NCBI RefSeq assembly: GCF_046533115.1 | Contig: NZ_JAJQRC010000041.1 | Coordinates: 1 to 27,089, forward strand | Length of the DNA: 27,089 nt | From: JAIRMO01 sp046533115 | GTDB taxonomy: Bacteria > Spirochaetota > Spirochaetia > Treponematales > Breznakiellaceae | Reading direction: 5' to 3' | In this document: piece by piece, positions 15,528 to 22,853 of the stretch | How positions within the stretch are numbered: the stretch's first letter is position 1 | How the letters are laid out: each line of letters begins with the position of its first letter | Notes under the pieces: generated by a model | Seen by the model: only the letters and a program-made list of their open reading frames with translations | What the model was told of the DNA's origin: nothing | The model's database searches: none | Made by a program: the position numbers and the translations under genes

Positions 15528-16661
15528 TTATACGGCCTCGGCAAAGGCGGCAATCTCCTTAAGGAAATCGGGAATTTTTATCTGCTGGGGGCAATGGGTC
15601 ATACACAGGCCGCAGCCGACACAGTTATGGGCCTTTTCCTGCTCCAAAAGGGATCGGTAGTTATTGGTGAAGGCCCCCTTGTTTTTGTCGATCTGATACA
15701 GGTTGTAATGGCTGAAAATCCGGGGAATGGCGACCCCCTGGGGACAGTCGGTACAGTAACGGCAGCCGGTGCAGGGAATAGTCCCGGAGGCTCTATAAAT
15801 CGCGACCGCTTCGTTTATCAGTTGGTATTCTTCTTCACTCAGGGGTTTAAAATCCGACAGGGTATGGACATTATCCTCCACCTGTTCCAGGGTACTCATC
15901 CCGCTTAATACGGTCATCACCTTGGGCAGGGACGCGGCAAACCGGATCGCCCAGGAACTGATACTCGCCTGGGAATCCGCCTTTTTGAACAGACCCGCCG
16001 CCTTATCGTTCAGCGTTGCCAGAGTACCCCCCCGCACCGGTTCCATGACAATCACCGGGATATGGTTTTCCGTAAGACATTCGTAGAGCCGCTTTGCGTT
16101 AAGCACCTCCCAGTCAAGGTAGTTAAGCTGGATCTGGGCAAAGTCCCAGGTATAGGATTGTACGATTTCCTCAAGGAGTTCAGGGTTGTCGTGAAAGGAA
16201 AAACCCAGCCGGCGGATCTTTCCCTCCTCCTGCTTCTTCTTTAAAAATTCATACATCTGATACTTCCGGCAGTTTTCTAAATGTTCCTTGTCCAAAGAAT
16301 GGATCAGATAAAAATCAAAATAATCCACCCGGCACTTTTCAAGCTGCTGGGAAAAGAGCTTTTCCATATCTTCCCGGGGGGATGCAAAGGTTTCCCAGGT
16401 GGGCATCTTGGAGGCCAGAAAATAACTATCCCGGGGGTATTTTGACAGCGCCTCGCCGACAAAAACTTCGCTCATCTTTTCATGGTAGGGCCAGGCGGTA
16501 TCGAAATAATTTACCCCCCCTGCAAAGGCCCGGTCTATCATTTTTTTTGCCAGGGGATAGTCAATTTTACTGTACTCGTTATTTATCAGGGGAAAGCGCA
16601 TACACCCAAACCCCAGCAGCGAAACATCCACCCCCAACGAATCAATGTGTCTTTTTACCAT
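15528..16661 (-). CDS. Aldo/keto reductase with C-terminal 2[4Fe-4S] ferredoxin domain
   Basis: A cytoplasmic oxidoreductase, 377 residues. The (beta/alpha)8 aldo/keto reductase barrel occupies about 1-285 and shows the catalytic set: Asp54 and Tyr59 in FDTAWPYH, Lys85 in LASKMP, and His in YLIHSLD. The C-terminal part has two cysteine clusters, C-x2-C-x2-C-x2-CP (CTGCRYCTDCP) and C-x2-C-x2-C-x3-CP (CVGCGLCMTHCP). Such fused proteins are common in anaerobes; the natural substrate is unknown. ATG 16661 has GGAG 7 nt upstream; a longer reading from 16700 has no ribosome binding site. It leads a three-gene minus-strand operon. Confidence 0.93.
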   Translation of the reverse strand: MVKRHIDSLGVDVSLLGFGCMRFPLINNEYSKIDYPLAKKMIDRAFAGGVNYFDTAWPYHEKMSEVFVGEALSKYPRDSYFLASKMPTWETFASPREDMEKLFSQQLEKCRVDYFDFYLIHSLDKEHLENCRKYQMYEFLKKKQEEGKIRRLGFSFHDNPELLEEIVQSYTWDFAQIQLNYLDWEVLNAKRLYECLTENHIPVIVMEPVRGGTLATLNDKAAGLFKKADSQASISSWAIRFAASLPKVMTVLSGMSTLEQVEDNVHTLSDFKPLSEEEYQLINEAVAIYRASGTIPCTGCRYCTDCPQGVAIPRIFSHYNLYQIDKNKGAFTNNYRSLLEQEKAHNCVGCGLCMTHCPQQIKIPDFLKEIAAFAEAV

Positions 16662-16702
16662 CGTACCTCTCCTTCTTATTTTATGCTCTATTTTTATCAC
16701 AA

Positions 16703-16708
16703 ATTATA
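16703..16708 (-). promoter_or_regulatory. Predicted -10 box of the aldo/keto reductase operon
   Basis: TATAAT on the minus strand, 41 nt before the ATG. The expected -35 position falls in the C-rich face of the purine-rich tract and does not match TTGACA, so an activator or another sigma factor may be needed. Confidence 0.45.
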
Positions 16709-16718
16709 TAGAAAAACT

Positions 16719-16782
16719 AGGGGAGGGGGAGAGGAAGAAATGGAAAATGGTAAATGGAAAAGGGGAGGGGAGCCGGCGGGGT
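16719..16782 (+). repeat. Purine-rich tract with paired G-runs
   Basis: The tract is nearly all A and G. Two G-run pairs, GGGGAGGGGG (16720-16729) and GGGGAGGGG (16772-16780), enclose a stretch where ATGGAAA-like units repeat. Four runs of four or more G in about 60 nt could form a G-quadruplex with one long loop, or a triplex. It lies directly upstream of the reductase operon -10 box. Confidence 0.6.
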
Positions 16783-16844
16783 GTTAAAAACCCGGGGGAA
16801 CCGAGGCTTTTGCCTGGATCCACCCGGGTCATGGTGGGTTACGC

Positions 16845-16885
16845 AAGCCCTGTCCGGCCCGGGTTTACCGGTTCGGACAGGGCTT
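16845..16885 (-). terminator. Strong hairpin 3' of the large lipoprotein gene
   Basis: A perfect 12-bp stem, AAGCCCTGTCCG (16845-16856) with CGGACAGGGCTT (16874-16885), with a 17-nt loop, begins 16 nt past the lipoprotein stop. There is no T-run on the minus strand, so it is a likely 3'-end stabilising or terminating hairpin rather than a canonical terminator. Confidence 0.55.
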
Positions 16886-16901
16886 TACACCGGTTGTTTA
16901 A

Positions 16902-19460
16902 CTAAGGCGCGGTAACCGTCTGGGTACTGTCAATAATAATAGTATCATCATCACTAGCTCCTGCGGTTAATGCCGTACCCACGGACGTAGTCTTTATACC
17001 GATGAATTTACCCGGACCATAAGGACTGGCAGTGCTATTGGTATAGATGTCCAGGTTGGTAGCAGTAAACGCTACCCCCCCTATGGTATCAGCGCTGGCA
17101 TACGGATTAGTCAAATTCGTGGTGCTTCCAATCTGTATGACCGATGTGGTGGCCGCAAACGTTATCTGGCCGGGGGTACTACCGTGCCAGCTGAGAATTA
17201 TCTGTCCGGCCTTGGCGCTGTCGCTGCCCCCCAGATCAATGGTGGTATTTGCCGCAATAGTCAAGCTGCCGGCTCCCGGGTTCTGCGTGATGGTCGCGCC
17301 GGGCCCCTGGGCGCTAAGGGTTGTTACCCCTGTCGCCGCGATGGTAATGCCGCCGTTCGTATCTCCGGTTAACGTGATGCGATCCGCGCCTTTCGCCTGC
17401 CAGCCGGAACCGCCGACGATCTCCGTGGGATATATGCCATTGGTGGGTGTGCCCGCGACGACCTTGCCCGTACCGGTAAGGATCGCGCCGCCCTCACTGG
17501 CGCTGGCGCCGGCTATAAGGCTGAGCCCGGCGTAAGTAGCACCCGTATTGCCGAGGACGAGGATCCCGTTTATCTCCAGGGTATCCTTGGCCTGTATGGG
17601 GTTATCTACTGTTAAGGTAGCCGTTCCCTTGGCAAGCTTCAGATGACGGTCGCTTAGCTCAACTTCAGCCCCTGTTGCCAATTGATAGATACCGGAGGGG
17701 GAGAGGGCGGTGGCATCCCCCACATACTCGGTACCGCCCAGGTTGACGCTGCCGCCTGTTTTCACCAGGAACTTACCTTCGGGACCATAGCTTATAATCT
17801 TGGAACCATCCCCCGGGGTCGAAAATCCACTGAATTCCGGGAAGTTAAGTGAGGCCCCAGCGCCAATCTCGACGGTTCCGTTTATCGTGATGGGGGGCTC
17901 GGTAATACCGGAATCGGTCGTCAGGTCCGTCATCAAATCAAGGCCGGCGCTCGCGCCCTCCAGGACCAGGGTCGCCCCTTCCTCCACGTTAAAGGTACTC
18001 TTTTCGGTGACGGTAAGGGGGCTGTTTATGGTGGTCTTGCCGGAAATCACGAACTCAACCTCCGCCGCCGCATCGTATTTCACGTTAAGCCACGCATAAC
18101 TCCCCAGTTTAACCGGATTGTCCAGCTTGTAGTTTACATTTCCGTTGGGCACCGAGAGGGTTGCGCTGTCCGGGAGTTCCAGTTCCTTCAGCGCCGTCAG
18201 GGTAGCGGCGGAGGATAGAATCTGAACGGTGGAAGCCTTGCCGATGAGGAGTTTGGTCAGGGTATCAAAGGTGTTGGTGTTTCCGGCGGCATTGTTCTGT
18301 GCTATGAACTCCGCGCTTCTCCCCAGGGTGATTACCGAGTCCGCGGGAAGGGCGATTGACGGACTCTCTGAGTAAAAGGTTCCGTAGTCGCCGATGTCGA
18401 TGAGTGTTGCCGCGGCAAGGGTTGCGCTGTTCGCGCCAAGCGCGCCGGCTACCGGATGATCATCCGCGCTGGCGATCCGGGTGTTGTTATCGGTCTTTAC
18501 CTGGGATATGGTCAGTTTCTCGATTGCAGCAAAGCTTGCGTTGTTCGCCAGAAGCCCGCCGTTTACGGTGAGGGTATGGGCGGGGTCCGTGGTGTCCGTT
18601 ATCGCGGCGCTGGTGGTAATGAACGCCCCAGGGGGAATGATCGGGGGTAATTCGCCGCCCTCGGTATAGACCGTATAGCGGCGGGACGCCGACGGGGAAA
18701 CCCCGGTGGTAAGGAGGTACGTTACCGTATGCGCGGGGCCAAGAAAGTCGTCACCCACATCACCAGGAACACCATTGTCACTAGCATCGGCGCCTATTAC
18801 CAGGTGCCCCTGCCCCGCGGCGGCCCAGGCCAGGGCCGGGGTGAATCTGTCGTGTGAGGAGGTATCAGTGGGGGCGCGGATGTCGGTCGCCTTGAGCGCA
18901 AGGGTTCCGCCGGCCTTTACAAATACCCGTTCCCCAATAACCGTGTATACCGCCAGTAAAGTTTCACTGTGATAATCCGCCACGTCCAGCGCGGAGACGC
19001 CGATGGCAAGACTGCCGTATACGTCCACCGTTCCCTTGACGAGGAGCTTACCCGCCAGAGGAGGAGTTGTATCGGTAGAGGTCGCTACGTCAGTCACCAG
19101 CACGAGGGCGGCCCCGGGCTGTACGATGATGTTTTGGGTCAACGTAGTCGTCGCAGAGGTAGTATCCTCCAGATAGACGGTTTTACCGGTGGGGATGGTC
19201 AGGGTATTGCTGAAAGTCAGCGAAGTTCCCTGATAGGCAATGTGGGTCACCCCGTTATCGCCCAACAGACCCAGCAGTTCGTCAAATCCCCTGGCATTGC
19301 TGCCATTGACAAAAACCGTACCCGGCGGATAGTCGAACCGGGCGTCCACGATCCGGTCAACGTACTCGGTTTCCCCGGAAGGGTTCGAGCACCCAACAAA
19401 GGCGAATAAAACCAGCAGCGCCAGGGCTGCAGCTCCCAAAAACAGACTCTTTTTCAACAT
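16902..19460 (-). CDS. Large repeat-rich surface lipoprotein (unknown function)
   Basis: An 852-residue protein with a signal peptide ending FAFVGC, so Cys24 should be lipid-modified. The mature part is low in Cys and charged residues and rich in Thr, Ser, Ala and Gly. It is built of short beta-strand units such as TLTVNGGLL, TINGTVEIGAGASLN, LEINGILVLGN, ITLTGDTNGGITI and SLTIAANTTIDLGG. This is typical of right-handed beta-helix or adhesin-like surface proteins. No enzymatic motif is seen, and no exact sequence repeat is obvious. AAGGAGG stands 6 nt before the ATG. A structured leader lies upstream. It is probably displayed on the outer membrane or held in the periplasm; adhesion or carbohydrate contact is a guess. 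Confidence 0.85.
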   Translation of the reverse strand: MLKKSLFLGAAALALLVLFAFVGCSNPSGETEYVDRIVDARFDYPPGTVFVNGSNARGFDELLGLLGDNGVTHIAYQGTSLTFSNTLTIPTGKTVYLEDTTSATTTLTQNIIVQPGAALVLVTDVATSTDTTPPLAGKLLVKGTVDVYGSLAIGVSALDVADYHSETLLAVYTVIGERVFVKAGGTLALKATDIRAPTDTSSHDRFTPALAWAAAGQGHLVIGADASDNGVPGDVGDDFLGPAHTVTYLLTTGVSPSASRRYTVYTEGGELPPIIPPGAFITTSAAITDTTDPAHTLTVNGGLLANNASFAAIEKLTISQVKTDNNTRIASADDHPVAGALGANSATLAAATLIDIGDYGTFYSESPSIALPADSVITLGRSAEFIAQNNAAGNTNTFDTLTKLLIGKASTVQILSSAATLTALKELELPDSATLSVPNGNVNYKLDNPVKLGSYAWLNVKYDAAAEVEFVISGKTTINSPLTVTEKSTFNVEEGATLVLEGASAGLDLMTDLTTDSGITEPPITINGTVEIGAGASLNFPEFSGFSTPGDGSKIISYGPEGKFLVKTGGSVNLGGTEYVGDATALSPSGIYQLATGAEVELSDRHLKLAKGTATLTVDNPIQAKDTLEINGILVLGNTGATYAGLSLIAGASASEGGAILTGTGKVVAGTPTNGIYPTEIVGGSGWQAKGADRITLTGDTNGGITIAATGVTTLSAQGPGATITQNPGAGSLTIAANTTIDLGGSDSAKAGQIILSWHGSTPGQITFAATTSVIQIGSTTNLTNPYASADTIGGVAFTATNLDIYTNSTASPYGPGKFIGIKTTSVGTALTAGASDDDTIIIDSTQTVTAP

Positions 19461-19506
19461 AGAGTCCTCCTTAATGAATATGCACCCAGGATTAGATCCG
19501 GGGTGT

Positions 19507-19540
19507 CCCCGGCGCCCAAAAGATACCTTGGGCGCCGGGG
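19507..19540 (-). promoter_or_regulatory. 13-bp GC hairpin in the lipoprotein leader
   Basis: CCCCGGCGCCCAA (19507-19519) pairs perfectly with TTGGGCGCCGGGG (19528-19540) around an 8-nt loop. It ends 46 nt before the lipoprotein ATG. It has no adjacent T-run, so it looks like a translational or RNA-stability element, or the expression part of a riboswitch-like leader. Confidence 0.75.
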
Positions 19541-19544
19541 GAAT

Positions 19545-19672
19545 AAAGAGGACCTACGCATTGTAAAATTTGCCGTGGTGGGCTACAATTACCTTGCGTA
19601 AGTGCAAACCCTGGTGGCAGTGCAGACTTACCAGGAATGACACTGCCCCAGGGTCCCTCTTTTTTAGAGACC
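19545..19672 (-). ncRNA. Candidate structured leader RNA (three-way junction with pseudoknot)
   Basis: Read on the minus strand. P1: AAAGAGGGACC (19662-19652) with GGTCCTCTTT (19554-19545), one bulged G. P2: CTGGGGCAGTG (19651-19641) with CACTGCCACCAG (19623-19612), one bulged A and an 18-nt loop. P3: TACGCA (19600-19595) with TGCGTA (19560-19555), extended by TTGTA with TACAA. The P2 loop contains GTAAGT, complementary to ACTTAC just after P2, a possible 6-bp pseudoknot. The 5' strand of P1 can instead pair with GGTCTCT (19672-19666) just upstream, giving two exclusive folds. A further hairpin CCGCTG/CAGCGG lies at 19705-19686. No known riboswitch class was recognised. The orientation is inferred from the gene and -10 boxes. 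Confidence 0.6.
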
Positions 19673-19732
19673 TTGAAGAACCTAACCGCTGCAAATAGCC
19701 AGCGGCCGGATATAATTCCCCGTTAAGGGATT

Positions 19733-19745
19733 ATTATATATTATA
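19733..19745 (-). promoter_or_regulatory. Tandem -10 boxes of the lipoprotein gene
   Basis: TATAAT occurs twice on the minus strand, at 19745-19740 and 19738-19733. -35 matches are weak (for example CTGAAC 17 nt before the second box). Transcription from here gives a leader of about 270 nt carrying the folded RNA. Confidence 0.5.
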
Positions 19746-20042
19746 TCACACTTTGGTTCAGAAATCTTGTTTTTTTGAAAAAAATTTAAAAAAAATGCAA
19801 AAAAAATACGCCGGGGCGGGTTTTGGCGAAAAATGCCCCCAACGGGACCTCCCTTACCTTCATTCGGAAGCCGTCAACGACCATTTGAAATCTGTCCGCC
19901 TATATACATAATTTAAGAAATTCACCACGAAGGCGCATAAGGCGGGTAAGGAAGGGAGAAAATACGTGCTTGGAAGGCGGGTTTGTTGACCCTTGCTAAG
20001 TACCCGGCCTTCTTTTTCCTGGTAAAAATTGATAAATTCGGT
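19746..20042. other. Non-coding spacer between lipoprotein promoter and GMP gene
   Basis: No gene is supported here. Together with the leader it makes a 596-nt gene-free stretch. It holds an A/T-rich block (about 19765-19808), a GC-rich segment with a short GGGGC/GCCCC inverted pair just after 19810, and the sequence CACCACGAAGGC (19923-19934). The last resembles a short motif that recurs in intergenic repeats of several bacteria. Nothing else was recognised. Confidence 0.5.
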
Positions 20043-20048
20043 TATACT
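20043..20048 (+). promoter_or_regulatory. Predicted -10 box of the GMP gene
   Basis: TATACT lies 8 nt before the ATG at 20057. This predicts an almost leaderless transcript and fits the absence of a Shine-Dalgarno. No good -35 hexamer is seen at 16-18 nt. Confidence 0.4.
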
Positions 20049-20056
20049 CTTTGTAT

Positions 20057-21235
20057 ATGTTTACCGATTGTATCATTATGGCCGGGGGATCCGGGACCAG
20101 GCTTTGGCCCGCCAGCAATTCCAAACGGCCCAAGCAGTTTTTATCCGCCCCGGGGAACCCCACCTTTTTTAATGCCGCCCTGGAGCGGGCCCTGGCCGTT
20201 ACCGGCGGGGAAGGGCGGGTTATTATCATCACCGGGGAGGGCCAGGTCCCCCATATCATCGGCGCCTGCGCGGGCCTTGACGAAAAGGACCGGAAACGCC
20301 TGGTGGTAATCCCCGAGCCCCAGGCCAAAAATACCGCCCCCGCCGTCCTCTGCGGCGCCCACTATGCCGAAGCTTCCTGCGGCGAAGACCGGATCATCCT
20401 GGTCCTGACCAGCGATCACCTCATCCGGCCTTTGCCGGCCTTTGTCCTGGACGCTTCCGCGGCGGCGGCCTATGCCCGCGACTCCTTTTTGGTGGTTTTT
20501 GGCATTCCCCCCACCAGCCCCGCTACAGGTTATGGGTATATCGAAACCGCCTCAGGCTTGCCTAGCAAGCCCGGCTTGCCCGGCAATCCCGGCTTACCTA
20601 GCAAGCCCGGCCTTACCAACAAACCGGGGGGGCCGCAGGTGTACCGGGTACATTCGTTCTGTGAAAAGCCGGACCGGGCGACCGCGGAGGCCTTCCTTGC
20701 TGCCGGACGCTTTTACTGGAATTCGGGGATGTTCGCCTTTTCTTCCCGGTTTGTGATCGACGAATTCCGGCGGAACGCCCCGGAATTGTTCCGCCCCTTT
20801 GAGCGGCTTTGCCGCCCCGGTAAGGGGGCCTATACCGCCGAGGGGGGCATCCGGGTCCTGCGGGAATGGCCGGGGCTTAAAGAAGCCTACGGGGAGGTAA
20901 AAAGCATATCCTTTGACTATGCGGAAGCTGAAAAATGTACCCGTACCGTCATGGTGGTGGCGGATTTTGAATGGCTGGATGTGGGGAGCTGGGACGAGTA
21001 CGCCAAATTATCCGGTACCGGGGCCGCGGAGGTATACGAAGCCGGTTCAGCGGGGTGTTTTGTGGACGCCGATATTCCGGTCGCCCTCTGCGGGGTAAAG
21101 GACCTTATCGTGGTGGTCCGTTCGGGGAAAGACGGCGGCCCCCCCTCGGTTTTAATATCCCAAAAGGGGAAAACCCAGGGGGTTCGGGAAATTGTGGAAA
21201 AAATTCGGGCCGCGGGCAGGACAGAACTGCTGTAA
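20057..21235 (+). CDS. manC: Mannose-1-phosphate guanylyltransferase
   Basis: Cytoplasmic nucleotidyltransferase that makes GDP-mannose from mannose-1-phosphate and GTP, for surface glycans. In 392 residues it shows the GTP-binding signature AGGSGTRLWP (9-18), KRPKQFL, LTSDHLIRP, ATGYGYIE, the FCEKPD motif (201-206), YWNSGMF and DVGSWDEY. The phosphomannose-isomerase half of bifunctional ManC is absent. The isolated ATG at 20057 puts the signature at the usual distance from the N-terminus; a TTG two codons earlier is possible. Between ATGYGYIE and FCEKPD there is an unusual Gly/Leu/Pro repeat insert (167-190), which makes the protein longer than the usual 350-360 residues. Acetate kinase follows 60 nt downstream with its own promoter. 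Confidence 0.9.
   Translation: MFTDCIIMAGGSGTRLWPASNSKRPKQFLSAPGNPTFFNAALERALAVTGGEGRVIIITGEGQVPHIIGACAGLDEKDRKRLVVIPEPQAKNTAPAVLCGAHYAEASCGEDRIILVLTSDHLIRPLPAFVLDASAAAAYARDSFLVVFGIPPTSPATGYGYIETASGLPSKPGLPGNPGLPSKPGLTNKPGGPQVYRVHSFCEKPDRATAEAFLAAGRFYWNSGMFAFSSRFVIDEFRRNAPELFRPFERLCRPGKGAYTAEGGIRVLREWPGLKEAYGEVKSISFDYAEAEKCTRTVMVVADFEWLDVGSWDEYAKLSGTGAAEVYEAGSAGCFVDADIPVALCGVKDLIVVVRSGKDGGPPSVLISQKGKTQGVREIVEKIRAAGRTELL
20555..20626 (+). repeat. Four 18-bp tandem repeats inside the GMP gene
   Basis: Four in-frame 18-bp units encode GLPSKP, GLPGNP, GLPSKP and GLTNKP. The first unit also contains the perfect inverted repeat GCTTGC-CTA-GCAAGC. The array falls in a loop between two conserved motifs, so the enzyme probably tolerates it. 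Confidence 0.85.
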
Positions 21236-21246
21236 TCGGGTATAAT
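21218..21246 (+). promoter_or_regulatory. Predicted ackA promoter
   Basis: AGGACA (21218-21223), a 17-nt spacer, then exact TATAAT (21241-21246). It overlaps the 3' end of the GMP gene and gives a leader of about 43 nt to ackA. Confidence 0.6.
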
Positions 21247-21295
21247 GCTATCATTTAAAATAGGCTCCACTAAAATTTTATAGCGAGGTTAGATA

Positions 21296-22633
21296 ATGGT
21301 TATTTTGACACTGAATTGCGGATCATCCTCCGCAAAATACCAGGTTTATGATTGGGACGCGAAGGATATCCTGGCCGTCGGGGTTGTTGAACGGGTCACC
21401 CTGGGGGATTCTTTTATATCCCACAAGGCAAAGGGGAAGGAAGAGTATACGGTTAAACATAACTGTCCCACCCATACGGATGCGGTGGACCTGATCATCA
21501 AAACCCTCACCGACCCGGAACATGGGGTTATCACGGATATGTCGGTGATCAAGGCCGTGGGACACCGGGTCCTCCACGGCGGGGACAAATTCATCAAATC
21601 GGTTATCGTGGATGACGCCGCCATGCGGGCCTTTAACGAGGTGAAGGATCTGGGGCCCCTCCACAACCCCGCCAATATCATGGGGATTGAGGCGGCCCAA
21701 AAGGTCCTCCCCACCGTACCCCACTGCGCGGTGATGGATACCGCCTGGCACCAGACCATGCCCCCGGCGTCCTTTCTCTACGCGGTGCCCTACGAATGGT
21801 ACGAGAAGTATTCGGTCCGGCGCTACGGCTTCCACGGGACCAGTTTCCTCTACACCGCCAAACGGGCCGCGGTACTCCTGGGGAAGGACCCCTTCAAGAC
21901 GAACCTCATCATCGCCCATTTGGGGAACGGATCTTCCATCAACGCGGTAAAAGACGGCTGTTCCTTCGAGACCAGCATGGGGATTACCCCCCTGGAAGGG
22001 CTCGTGATGGGGACCCGTTCCGGGGACGCCGACCTGGCCATGCCCTTCTACGTGATGCGGAAGACCGGCATGAGCGCCGCGGAAATGGAGAATACCCTGA
22101 ACAAAAAATCAGGGCTTTTGGGTATTACCGGCCAATACGCCGACCGCCGGGACATCCAGGCCGCGGTTCTTAACGGGGATGAACGGGCAAAGCTGGCCCA
22201 GGACATGGAAGCCCACCGGGTCAAAAAGTACATCGGGGCCTACCAGGCGGTGCTCGGCCGGGTGGACGCCCTGGTCTTTACCGCCGGGGTAGGGGAGTTC
22301 GCCGCCTTTATGCGGAAAAAGATCCTCGACGGCCTTGAGGGGATCGGCATCGTCTACGACCCCAAAAAGAACGAACTGGCCCATACCCGGAACACGGAAA
22401 CCATTATCTCCGCGGCTAATTCCAAGATCCCGATCTACATTATCCCCACGGACGAGGAATTGGTAATGACCGAAGACGCCTACGCCCTGATGGCGGGGAC
22501 CTACGATATACACACCAAATTCACCTATTCCTTCCAAAGCAAGGACTACGTGAATAAGGGCCGGGCCGCGGGGCTCAAGGAAGAATTGGCCAAACACCCG
22601 GAACTGGCATCCATCATCGCCGTACCGAAATAG
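21296..22633 (+). CDS. ackA: Acetate kinase
   Basis: Cytoplasmic kinase that interconverts acetyl-phosphate plus ADP and acetate plus ATP, the ATP-yielding last step of acetate fermentation. The 445 residues carry the ASKHA-fold signatures: LNCGSSSAKYQVYD at the N-terminus, GHRVLHGGDKF, RRYGFHGTSF, NLIIAHLGNGSS (phosphate/adenosine loop), GLVMGTRSGD and FTAGVGE. It is somewhat longer than the 400-residue E. coli enzyme, mostly in the C-terminal half and a 25-residue tail. ATG 21296 has GAGGT about 7 nt upstream. A phosphotransacetylase gene is not next to it in this window. Two hairpins follow the stop codon. Confidence 0.97.
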   Translation: MVILTLNCGSSSAKYQVYDWDAKDILAVGVVERVTLGDSFISHKAKGKEEYTVKHNCPTHTDAVDLIIKTLTDPEHGVITDMSVIKAVGHRVLHGGDKFIKSVIVDDAAMRAFNEVKDLGPLHNPANIMGIEAAQKVLPTVPHCAVMDTAWHQTMPPASFLYAVPYEWYEKYSVRRYGFHGTSFLYTAKRAAVLLGKDPFKTNLIIAHLGNGSSINAVKDGCSFETSMGITPLEGLVMGTRSGDADLAMPFYVMRKTGMSAAEMENTLNKKSGLLGITGQYADRRDIQAAVLNGDERAKLAQDMEAHRVKKYIGAYQAVLGRVDALVFTAGVGEFAAFMRKKILDGLEGIGIVYDPKKNELAHTRNTETIISAANSKIPIYIIPTDEELVMTEDAYALMAGTYDIHTKFTYSFQSKDYVNKGRAAGLKEELAKHPELASIIAVPK

Positions 22634-22664
22634 CTAACTCCGCGCAGAGTGAAGCTGTTGCTAT

Positions 22665-22733
22665 TTGTCTAAACGCTTAGACAACTAAGGAGTCGTACTC
22701 CGCACGGAGGCTGTTTCAAATTGGAACAGCCTC
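22665..22733 (+). terminator. Two hairpins downstream of ackA
   Basis: First: TTGTCTAA (22665-22672) with TTAGACAA (22677-22684), tetraloop ACGC. Second: GGAGGCTGTT with AACAGCCTCC within about 22707-22733, extendable by a wobble pair to a 5-nt loop. CTCCG-CA-CGGAG at 22699-22710 overlaps the second stem and would compete with it. Neither is followed by a clear T-run, so termination is likely but not certain. Confidence 0.55.
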
Positions 22734-22779
22734 CATAGTTAAATCTTAGGACAGCATCCGGATTTTATTTTACCTGTTT

Positions 22780-22808
22780 TTTACAAATAACAAGCAAAGG
22801 TTTAACAT
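22780..22808 (+). promoter_or_regulatory. Possible promoter of the POPT-type ABC operon
   Basis: TTTACA (22780-22785), a 17-nt spacer, then TAACAT (22803-22808). The match is moderate. The region is AT-rich, unlike the flanking genes. Confidence 0.35.
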
Positions 22809-22853
22809 TTCACTGTTGTAATAAGAAGCATCTTTTTTTTAAGGAGCTTCCAC

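Noticed and set aside
14629..15553. Upstream start at 15553 for the TolB-like protein
   Set aside because: It overlaps the reductase gene and lacks a ribosome binding site, whereas AAAGGAG precedes the ATG at 15514.
16902..19460. Plus-strand open frames opposite the large lipoprotein
   Set aside because: Several short frames of low-complexity sequence; the minus-strand reading has a signal peptide, lipobox, ribosome binding site and full length.
19507..19540. The 13-bp hairpin as an intrinsic terminator
   Set aside because: No T-run follows on either strand, and it sits within the presumed leader of an intact gene.
19545..19672. Leader RNA as a known class (c-di-GMP, SRP RNA, tmRNA, RNase P)
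   Set aside because: The characteristic conserved loops and end sequences of these RNAs were looked for by eye and not found; a covariance search would be decisive.
20555..20626. CRISPR array
   Set aside because: The repeats are contiguous, 18 bp long, in frame within a conserved enzyme, and have no spacers or cas genes.
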